A DNA stretch of 64,000 nt. Source: Vicia villosa (lineage: Eukaryota; Streptophyta; Magnoliopsida; Fabales; Fabaceae). Of this stretch, positions 54,930 to 64,000 are shown in pieces (positions within the stretch are counted from its first letter, which is position 1; each line of letters opens with the position of its first letter). The notes under the pieces are model-generated. The model was not told the DNA's origin. It did not search any database and saw nothing but the letters and a program-made list of their open reading frames with translations. Made by a program: the position numbers and the translations under genes. Location: the NCBI RefSeq assembly GCF_029867415.1, contig NC_081183.1, positions 65,670,336 through 65,734,335 of the forward strand. The letters are read 5' to 3'.

Positions 54930-55265
54930 GTGACTCAATCGTCGTGACTCCATTATCGTGATGCCATTACCGTGACTCGGTTGTCGTGACTCCATTATCA
55001 TGACTCAGTTGTCATGATTCCATTATCGTGACTCAGTTGTCGTGATTCCATTATCGTGACTCAGTTGTCGTGATTCCATTATCGTGACCCAGTTGTCGTG
55101 ATTCCATCATCGTGACTCAGTTGTCGTGATTCCATTATCGTGACTCAGTTGTCGTGATTCCATTATCGTGACTCAGTTGTCGTGATTCCATTATCGTGAC
55201 TCAGTTGTCGTGATTCCATTATCGTGACTCAGTTGTCATGATTCCATTATCGTGACTCAATTGTC
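54930..55265 (-). repeat. 28-bp tandem repeat, about 11-12 copies
   Basis: Unit tgactcagttgtcgtgattc + cattatcg, period 28 bp. Central copies are almost identical and outer ones diverged. It occupies the same relative place (between the coding region and the 3' LTR) as the 72/77-bp array of the Ogre. Confidence 0.93.
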
Positions 55266-55370
55266 GGGGTTCTTTGATCGTGTCTACACCGTTCGTGATG
55301 ATAGAATTAGATCCTTGAAGGTTGATCGTGTCAGTACCGTTCGTAGTAACTGAATTAGACTTGAGAAGGG

Positions 55371-55690
55371 TGATTATTTCTGAGCTATCTCTGGAGAATA
55401 CCCGGAACTAAGTATCAGAATTAAATCTTCGTTTTGATTATCTCTGAACTATCTATGGAGAATACCCGGAACTAAGTATCAGAATTAAATCTTCGTTTTG
55501 ATTATTTCTGAACTATCTTTGGAGGAAATCCAAAATTAAGTATCAGAATTAAATCTTCGTCTTGATTATATCTGAACCATCTTTGGAAGATATCCAAAAT
55601 TAGGTGTCAGAACTAAATCTCTATCTTGAATGAGTGTCAGAATTAAATCGTTGAATTGATTATATCTGCACTATATCTAGAAGATGTATA
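55371..55690 (-). repeat. 64-bp tandem repeat, about four to five copies
   Basis: tgattat-t/c-tctgaactat starts at 55371, 55435, 55499 and 55563, giving a period of 64 bp, followed by a shortened copy. Units carry ggagaatacccggaactaag or diverged forms and end with agaattaaatcttcg. Confidence 0.93.
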
Positions 55691-57719
55691 AGTAGACTGC
55701 AAAAGAAACATTAGTTTTATGCAATGTCATGATGCATGCATTGTAATTTTTTTGAAATGAATGAGAGTGTTATGCATATGTCATGAGACGTATGTATGTT
55801 ATGAATTAACTATGATATATGATGTATGAACATGAGTTATGCTATTTTGAAGTATCTTGATTGAGAAAATAAATCTCTAGGTCGTTGCGACTCTTATGCC
55901 TGATTTTGTTTTGAAGATACACAGCTGGGGATTTGTGATTTCTGCTTGGGGATGATCAGTAACTTGATATACCCTGACTGGAGATTAGAGATATTAACAA
56001 ACCATGTTTGGAGCAGAGAAGCAGGTCGGGGAACAGACGATGTCAAAGATGTGAACTCTGTTGAGGAGCTATGTCTTTGTCAGGACGAGAGCATTTGAAG
56101 ATATATTCTCGAGGATTGCTCTGTGGGGGATATGATCCTGTGTAACCGGCTTTGTGGAAAGGCATGAATGCTTTGAATATTGCCCCCAGTGATTTATATT
56201 GATTAGGACACACCACTGAGTACTGATCAAGATGTCAAACTGGACTTGCATAGATTTGCCCCTGCTAGTAGGGACTTTGGAGTGATTCACCTCGCGAGGA
56301 CTTTATGAGATGTGCACTATGGGCGTCATGCCCCTAGTAATCATAGGCCAAGGACAATGTCCCATGTTGATTAGGAAGTAGCTTCAGATATACTTGGATG
56401 CATGCTCCTGATTGTTTTGGCACCTTTGAGAGATTCTTGGAATCTTGGCTTGATTGCCCCAGATCGACTGGATAAACTATGTCATGCCCCTTGTATACAT
56501 AAGAGACATTGCTTCTGAAGTGGTTTTGTCTGTCGGGATAACTTTTAGTCATTAGTTGTACCCTGTGCAGATTCTTTCTGATGCTAACATTTGAAATTAT
56601 GTAGCAGGATATGTTTAATAATGTATTCATGAGATGCAATGCATACGTCAGTCTTGAGTTTTTTGAAAAACATTAAAACAGGAGATGTAAAAGCGTGATA
56701 TTTGTAAAAACGTGATGTTTGTAAGATGAAATATCAACTCACCATTTTTGGTAAACCTTAAGGAGTCAGGATACCTTTTGGTGACAGTATGCTTTCGAAC
56801 TAACCATGCTTCAGTTAGGACTTTCAAGGGTTGTAACGTCGCTTGGTTCACGGTTTAAGAAACAAAGGATAATGGCTCAAAATTTATCTATACCCATCCC
56901 CATCTTCGTGATGTTCTTCGATCCTATGCTCAGTTAACTTTGCGTTTCATCTTTAGCAAAGCTTGAAGTGTTAACATTGATATTTGATGGTGGTTGAAGC
57001 ACCAGAACCCTTATTTGGACAGACAATCATCCTTTCTGGTAATACTTTCTTTTGTCGAGGATTTGTAGTGACCTCTTTTGAAATGTTTTTGTTATCCCTA
57101 ACTTTTGCCTGAACTGTTTATTTTGAGGTTACAGTCAGCGGGATGTTTCGATTTTTGATAAGTCTCCTTCATAGGTTTTGACTTAACAACTTTTCTTTTT
57201 GGTGGATATTGACTGCCTGACTTAATGGTTGCGGGAACCCATCATTGTTGTATAGACGACAGTTAGTGTAATTGAGTTAACTGAGTAACTACCCTGCCCC
57301 AGGTTATGATTAAAGGTTTTAAATTGTTCAAGAAAGAAAAAAACTCCTACACCTTAGGCTCAAAGGGGTTGACTAGGGATTAACATCCTTATATCTCCAC
57401 TGTTTAGGAATTGAAACAATGCCTGTACATCGTCAACATAGTCTGTTCAAAAGCATACTGTATGAGGTTGCGGTATCGTTTTCTTCATCCTCCCTCAAAA
57501 GGCATACAGCTATAGCAGGAGTAGAATAAAACATATGCAAAGTAAATACGCAATTTAAAAGTGAGTGATAGCGAAATAATTTATTCAAGACAAACATATG
57601 CAATGCACGGATGATGATTATTAAAACAGATAATGTCTATCATAAGTCGAATGTTTAAACAAACAGAATAGAAATCAGCAAATGAAAAAGTAAAACTAAT
57701 GATCAGAAAGTTCATCCTT
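55691..57719 (-). other. Non-coding internal DNA where protease and pol would be expected
   Basis: Scanned in both orientations for DTGS, YVDD, FDGAS, HHCC and DDE motifs; none was seen. Small ORFs at 56.07-56.85 kb are not conserved-looking. The stretch may be a replacement for pol or unrelated filler. Confidence 0.6.
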
Positions 57720-59066
57720 CTAGCCATCCACAGCACTAGCAGTTACATTATGAGTCTCAGGAGGGCCAAACTCAACTTCCCCAGCATCGATCATGTCTTG
57801 GATTTTGTTCCTCAATGTCCAGCAGCTATTCGTATCATGACCAGGACTATCAGAGTGATATGCACACCTCACTTTGGGATTATAGCTACGAGCAAAAGTA
57901 CTAGGATTCTTAGGGGGATCCTTTAGAGTGATTAACTCTAACTTCAACAAGTGTTGTAATGCTTGATCCAGTGACATATTGATCTTTGTGAACTGACGCC
58001 TAGGCGTGTCTTGCGTGTTTTGACGACTTTTCTGAGGTGTCGGTGTGGAGATCAGAACTGCCCCAACAGATTGGCCATGGTTATCATTTGAATCTGACCT
58101 CCCATTGAAAGGTTTCTTTGCAACACCTGAGGATGTAGCAGCTTGAATCTTACCACTTCGGATGCCATTCTCGACACGTTCCCCAGTCAGTATAAGCTTA
58201 GTGAATCCAGATGATGAACTTCCTAGCAAATGACTATAGAAGGGGCCAGCCAGTGTATTCATAAACATATCTACCAACTCTCTGTCAGCCAAGGAATGTT
58301 TGACTCTTCCAGCTAGATCTCTCCATTTTTGAGCGTACTCCTTGAAACTTTCCTTGGATCCCATAGACATGCTTTGTAGTTGCATGCGAGTCGGTGCAAG
58401 GTCAGAGTTATATTCATACTGCTGGTAGAAAGCAACAACCAAATCCTCCCAGGTACGGATGTTGGTACTTTCCAGTTGATAGTACCATTCGAGTTGAGTT
58501 CTAGATAAGCTCTCTTGGAAAAAGTGGATCCATAGCTTCTTATCGGTAGTATGAGGTTGAATTTTCCTTACATAAGACCTCAAGTGCATATTAGGACAAG
58601 AGACTCCATCGTATTTTGCCAAAGTTGGAATCTTGAATTTCGGAGGTATAACAACTCCCGAGACGAGTCCTAGTTCCTCAAAATCCAGTCCAGGTATCTT
58701 CTGAATTTCCATGGCTTTCATACGTTCTTCCAACAACTTGTATTTGTCATCAGGATATTCATCCTCATGGTGATAGTCCTCTTCTTCTTAAGAGGGCTTG
58801 GCAGAATCATGGTTACTTTTTGCATTAGTTTTGACACTAGCATCATCATCTTGTTCATCCTCGTCACTGTCTTCAGAGGTTTCAGCATTCCTGAGTTGCA
58901 AGATCGGTCTCAGCTTTTTCACCCGAGTCTTCTTACCCTTCTTCTTCTTCTTCTTTTTAGTCAGCATGGCTTTCAGCTCTTCTTGCCCCTTGGACAAATT
59001 CAGAATCAAGGCTTGGAACTCAGTGTTTTGAGCTTGGAGATCCTTAACTAATTGTTCGAGATTCAT
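57720..59066 (-). pseudogene. gag of the gag-only element (one internal stop)
   Basis: The start is the Met at 59066 (MNLEQLVKDL), followed by a coiled coil, a Lys-rich run (KKKKKKKGKK) and an acidic stretch. An in-frame TAA at 58790-58788 interrupts it; the same frame continues through the gag core (PPKFKIPTLAKYDGVSCP, QLEWYYQLE, SFKEYAQKWRDLAGRV) and the C-x2-H-x4-GH-x4-C zinc motif (CAYHSDSPGHDTNSC), ending at TAG 57720. The core and zinc motif align well with Gag of the 21-kb Ogre, so the two are family relatives. There is no protease after the zinc motif. Apart from one stop the 448-codon gene is well preserved. Confidence 0.9.
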
Positions 59067-60246
59067 GATGCTGAAATAAACAGCGAGGAAGGATGAGAAA
59101 TCCATCATAGGGAACCTGTTATGCGATGTTATGGATGCAAATGAAATTCTTTCAAGGATCTTTGGGAATTTAGTTAGCAACATTGGAAAATGATTTGGTC
59201 GCATCTTTGTTTGAAGAACTCTGACTTTTGGATGCTCTTCCATGGGAATCAAGCTCACCCTATCCAGTGGGTCATAGCCTCTGATTTGGGATACTTCTGA
59301 ACTGGAAGGTACGTGGCCTAAGGAAAATAAATCCTCTTGCCCCTTGATTAGGTACTGAGTCTCTGAATTGGAAGTTACGTGGCCAGAGGAAAATAAATCC
59401 TCTTGCCCCTAGATAGGAATTCAGTCCTTGATAAGAGCACCTGAAATTGTGCGCCCTAAATTCCTAAGACCCTTGAAAGGGTTAGTTAATCATGTTATGT
59501 TTATGATGTCATGATTTTATGCGAATGCAGTTCATTAGAGATAGTGTGAGATAGTAAGGACAAACAAGTCCTTTCAACAAAACCTACGAGGAAACGAAGG
59601 TTAGTAGCAAACACAAGCAAGTCACATAAGTCACATAAGTCACACAAGTCACACAATTTCCTTAGGCTTGGCTTGCATGGAGTTTAGATCATGTGAGATA
59701 CCCTTCCCCAAAGGTATTTCTAAGGATAAGGATGATATCAGCAACGGGTTCTACCAAGTGACCCAGAATTGTCAGCCCTCCTAAAGCACCCTCGAACATG
59801 ATACATACATACCATGCAATGATACTTTGAGAAAGAACCTATCTGAGTTGTAGTATCGGGTAGCGACTATGCTCTCAACATACATCAAGAGTAGTCCCCC
59901 CACTACGTTCCTAAAAGTCAAGATGGGTTAAAGGTAACTAAAGGTCCTTAAGCTCCGACTCACCCACGGACATCCGCACGAACCTCCCTCATACAAGAGA
60001 AGCATGCAAACACCCATAGAGGCCTAACTTAAGCGTGAACTCTCATATTGACCAATCCTCCACATACATGAAGGAGGTCGCCATGACTATGCCACTTCCT
60101 ATATTAGATGTACTTGAATCCGAGTATAGGATTCGTCCTTCAGTTATTCCCGAAACGCCCCTGAAAAATAAAACAAGCAAAGCAAACAATAGAATACAAT
60201 TAAGTGATCCTAAATTTTAAGGTAACCCCTCTTTTTAATCGAAAAG
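59067..60246 (-). other. Leader of the gag-only element
   Basis: About 1.2 kb between gag and PBS. No Ogre-like ORF1 is present. A roughly 65-bp unit with gaaataaatcctcttgcccc is repeated twice at about 59318-59410, and cacataagt/cacacaagt repeats occur at 59620-59655. Confidence 0.6.
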
Positions 60247-60264
60247 TCCCCAGCAGAGTCGCCA
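60247..60264 (-). other. Primer binding site of the gag-only element
   Basis: The reverse complement reads tggcgactctgctgggga, identical to the Ogre PBS at 28681-28698, and lies four bases inside the LTR terminus at 60269. Confidence 0.95.
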
Positions 60265-60268
60265 GTTC

Positions 60269-63200
60269 TGTAATACGGTGAACTGACTTTTATTTAAAAT
60301 GTCGCGGTAAGCAAGAGTCGCCACCGACTTTTATTTTATCCAAATATCGGAAAGGCTAAAAGAACAGGAAAAACCTTTTAAATAAAAACAGGGTTCGGGG
60401 GGTAATTATGCAAAGGGAAGGTGTAAGGCACCCTTTGCATCCATGGTTTTCCATGGGCTCTTAATTGCTTTGCTCTTTTGTTTTCAGAAATGTAGAAGAA
60501 AAGAAAATGGACTTTAGCTCGTAAATGAGCGTAGCCATTTTGAAGGTTTATGAGAAAGAATATAAAAAAAAGTTTTTATAGCAAGGCAAAGCAATTAGGG
60601 GCAATTACCTGGTTAGATGAAAAATGTTCTTTTAGCCTTTCAGTATGAAAGGGTCTATCCATGCCATAAGAGGGCAGGAAGCCTTTCATTTGGAGGTTGA
60701 AGGGTCATCGAGAGTTTGTTCGCCATAAGACTGTCCCATGCCATAGAGAGGCAGGTAGTCTAAGGGAAGAATCAGAATAGCCTTTCGTAGGCATCCAGAG
60801 GATACCTCAGCCTTTTTGTAGGCAACTTCCGAGGGTCGAGGTCATATTGGTGTATCGAAGGCAGCATCATTTAGGGACTTTTTATGACCTTTGTATTTAC
60901 CGAGGCAACATGGCTGAGGTATCCTCATATTCGAGGGACATGGCTATTCTGCAAAAAAACACAAGGCAACAGGCAACAAGGCAACAAGAGGGGTTACCAA
61001 AAAGTGTGCGTGGGTGCAACAATCACGTGATTAAATTCAGTTATTTATCTTGTAATTAGTTATCCTAATTAAATTCAAGGCTTGCACTCCCTAAGATTAC
61101 TAACCACAACAGAAAATATAAAGCAGTTTAAGTGCCTTCAAGGCCAAGCAATACATCCTCGGAACAACTACAAATAATATGGGGAAGGGAAAAAGAAACC
61201 TGTGGATCTGACTCAAGTTATAATTAAAGCAGAATAAATAAACAAGGTTAAGATTTAGGGTTACCGACTATTGAGCTTTGGCCGTTGGTCAACCCTGAAA
61301 AATTGGAAAAGGGAAAAATAAACAAGAAGGAGTGAGTGTATTATTAGTTCAAGTGAGAATTAAGGTTAACCCTAATTAATAAGAGTAACAATAACAGAAA
61401 AAGGGTAAGAGACACTTAGCTTCGATTGATGAAGGTTGATGGGCAGAGGTTTGCCTTGAGCATTGACTCTGATTATCTGAGAATTGACAGAAAATGTAAG
61501 ACATAAGTGTAGAAGGAATTCATTGACAGCGGGAAGCAAACCCTAAAAATAAATAAAAGGTAAAAGAAAAATTTAAAGAAGAAAAGAATAGAACTTAGCT
61601 TTTGTTTTGACGTGGCGCGTAGTCGGAGTGCATTTGAAAACAACCCTGAAAAGACACAGAAAAAGGAAATATTTTCAGTGTAGGGCAATGTTCTTGTAAA
61701 CCCTGATTCGGGCACAAGTTAACCATGGTTAATAGAATAAATAAAACCAAACTAATTAAATCGGCGAAAGATGAAATCTCGATTAAATAGCCTAACCCTA
61801 ATAATTTGATTAATTAATGAAAATATTAACCTAATTTTAAATAATTAAACAACTAAATTAGATTAAATAAATATTTAAATCAAATAAACATTATTTAATA
61901 ATTAAATCAAAGTAATTATTATAAACTAACTATTATTACAAATAAAATGATTATAATTTTATATGAAAAAAATAAAGAAATTAAGAGTAGTTTTATATGA
62001 AAGATAAATTAAATATAATTATTGTTGACTAAATAGAAAAATAAAAAAAACTAGAAGACTCAGCTTGTGATTCGGTGTGGACGCGCTCTGGAGGTCTATG
62101 GTGAGGTCGCAGCTTTGAGGACGTTGGATTGCCTCTGGTTAACATCTGAGGGCTATGATGATGAGAGTGCATCATGCCCAGCAGGGATGCGTGGCACCGA
62201 ATCTTTGCCAAAGAACCCAACAGAAAAAAATCAACAAAATAATATGCAGGAGGCAGGGATCGATCCCGTGCCCTTGCGCGTCATGACTCTAAGATGCATA
62301 CCTTCGCCCCTACACCACTCAAGCCTTCGCTGTTAACAAACCAACGTCAGTTAATATATAAAAAACGAAATTTTCTAGCATTCTGAAATAAAGCCTGCGT
62401 GCCCAGCACTATTCATCATCCTCGTTGGTTTTTTCAGAAAGCTTAGCTACGATTTCGTTGCCGTTTTGCCACGGTTTAGTTCATGGCTAATAACCTACAA
62501 CCACCCAATTCATCATACACGCAATATAAATCACAGGTAAGTGCCCAGATCCATTAAACACTACGTCCCGAACATCATGGCACCGCTAATTTGGGCTGAT
62601 TTTGCTTGAAACACAAAAGCCCTAATTTAATACCTCCGCGACCTAGCAATGGTGGATTACCGCCCCTGTACTTAAACTTCGATTAAACCATACAGAAAGC
62701 ATCAGAATCTTATGGTAAACAAGAATACATGATCAAATTCGATTAACAACATGTGTATGTATGAAATCGACATAAAAATTAAAGAGCATGAACCGAAGTC
62801 ATATGTTACGTGTCTGGGCGTGGGGAAGACTAGCAATTTGTCTGGAATCGATCAGAGAAACCTTAGGAAGGTATTTGAATCCTTGAAACCCTTTGATTCA
62901 GGTTGCAACCACGAGGAGGATCTTGATTTTTCTTGCACTTGATGAACACGGTTTTGGCTTCTTAGGTCTGCAATTCTCATCAAAATTTCGTCCCCTAATC
63001 TCCTATGCTTGCTCAGTATATATAATAGGAGTAATTAGGTTAATACTTTTTGAACAAATCCCCTTGAAATCTTTGATTATCACTTTGGAGAAATTGATTG
63101 AAATTATGATTTCCAATCTTTCTATCTTTGCCAAATTCCAATTTTTTCAATAAATTTTGGGTTGCACGAAATTATATGAATTATGGGGGTAAATGATGAT

Positions 63201-64000
63201 TGTATTTGATTCAAATTGATCCCTTAAATCATATATTTGATTTTATATTGATTTACTTAATTTTAATCATTTTTAAATGAATAAAAATTCATAATAAATC
63301 AAATAAATCAAACAATTTTGTGGCAATCGAATTTTGAGGCCTTGGATAATCTGAGGGTGAATATTGGGCCAAGAACGATTGGGTCCCTTTGCAAAAAAAT
63401 TCAATTTGAAACTTTTTTCTTCACATTTTCCTCCTCAAATTTGTCCAACTTTGACAAGGCATATCTCCCTCAATTTTTTAGGTATGGAAGAGTTCTAGGA
63501 CTTTTTGGAAACCTCAAGATGTCCTCTACAAGCCACTTTGGGACCTATTTTTCATTTGAAGATTTTATCTTTATGATATTGCTCCTGACAAAAAACAGCT
63601 TTTTTGCGATCTTCCAGAAGGACCTATAATGTTTTGGTCCATATCTCTCAAATGAAGCATTTGTAGACTTGGTATGTGAGAGACAAAATTGTAGAGAATT
63701 CAATTTCCTTCAAAATGAGCTTTGGATGGGAAATTTCTGATGTTCCATGTGAAAGTTATGGCTGGTCAAAGTTCAGTTGACTTTCTCCTATAAAACCCTT
63801 AATTTAGAAACTTCAGGTTTTGTTGATTTCTGAGCTTTCCTTGATGAACCATGATCAATATTTGATCAAATGGTGAGTGATGCTTCAATATGAGGATCTT
63901 GACAAAAAATCAGGAGTTTTGACTATTCTTTGACCACAGTTGACTTTTAGGTCAACCCAGACGACTGTTGATTTTCTGAACAATTGAGTGATCAATCTTT
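60269..64000 (-). repeat. 5' LTR of the gag-only element (incomplete, runs off window)
   Basis: Terminus tgtaatacggtgaactgac at 60269 matches 51416. At least 3732 bp long. It contains the segments missing from the other LTR (about 61551-61733, 62027-62067, 62428-62460), the stem-loop (60408-60440) and the PBS-like box (60314-60323 minus). Small ORFs recurring in both LTRs are not genes. Confidence 0.92.

Larger units (their letters stand above)
51416..64000 (-). mobile_element. Gag-only Ogre/Tat-lineage LTR retrotransposon, minus strand (runs off window)
   Basis: Read right to left: 5' LTR (60269 to beyond 64000), tRNA-Arg PBS (60264-60247), about 1.2-kb leader, gag (59066-57720), about 3.2 kb of non-coding DNA with tandem arrays, then a shortened 3' LTR (54525-51416). 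No protease, RT, RNase H or integrase motif is visible in the internal region. The plan resembles TR-GAG-type non-autonomous elements, or an internally deleted Ogre. The LTR copies carry many single-base differences and three deletions, so the insertion is older than the 21-kb Ogre. Confidence 0.85.

Noticed and set aside
55691..57719. Possible highly diverged pol in the gag-only element
   Set aside because: No RT, RNase H or integrase motif was found in any frame, and the ORFs are short and unrelated to each other.
61473..61715. 80-aa minus-strand ORF present only in the right LTR
   Set aside because: It spans the segment deleted from the left LTR; low-complexity Phe-rich reading with no support as a gene.

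Overview
The window is plant nuclear DNA. The evidence is spliced genes with GT-AG introns, a tRNA-Arg-primed giant Ty3/gypsy retrotransposon of the Ogre/Tat lineage, MuDR-like (MULE) transposases with FAR1, SWIM and OTU modules, an L1-type LINE, a Tourist-like MITE and a Helitron-type terminus. Giant Ogre elements nested in other repeats point to a legume, most likely tribe Fabeae (Pisum, Vicia, Lathyrus, Lens). That placement is inferred from repeat content only.

Layout. 1-5.1 kb holds a MULE-type transposon with minisatellites, two small leftward ORFs and an intact rightward transposase. 5.1-6.2 kb is AT-rich with a double GC hairpin. 6.6-9.9 kb is a nine-exon host gene for an acyl-protein-thioesterase-like hydrolase, with a Tourist-like MITE in its fifth intron. 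10.9-14.6 kb is a decayed 5'-truncated LINE. 15.1-16.6 kb is a four-exon host gene on the minus strand for a DeSI/PPPDE-type peptidase. 17.9-22.1 kb is a probable Helitron carrying gene fragments, one of them PPR-like. From about 22.8 kb to the window end is a nested repeat. An old FAR1-MULE transposase gene with a downstream OTU protease domain is split by a complete 21.0-kb Ogre (24248-45252, TSD ATAAC) and by a related solo LTR (45942-49454, TSD CTAAC). A companion ORF just downstream of it is cut by a third Ogre/Tat-lineage element on the minus strand (51416 to beyond 64000). That element keeps gag but has no recognisable protease or polymerase.

How the parts work together. The two host genes are independent housekeeping-type hydrolases. 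The Ogre has everything expected of an autonomous copy: LTR promoter, PBS, ORF1, gag-protease, a predicted 249-bp intron that joins gag-pro to RT in frame, a Ty3-type RNase H remnant plus an archaeal-type RNase H, integrase and a PPT-like tract. Its two LTRs are the same length, with four substitutions found by eye, so it inserted recently. The gag-only element shares primer, gag and LTR structures with it and could depend on it in trans.

The most interesting signals are three. (1) Small stand-alone ORFs, each with its own TATA box, resemble the N-terminal domain of the MULE transposase and accompany both MULEs here. (2) A stem-loop about 135 bp from the LTR end shows pairing-preserving changes among all three Ogre-lineage elements. 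(3) A copy of the PBS start sits inside the LTR end of all three elements. Both strands were read by eye; no alignment, folding or database search was run.
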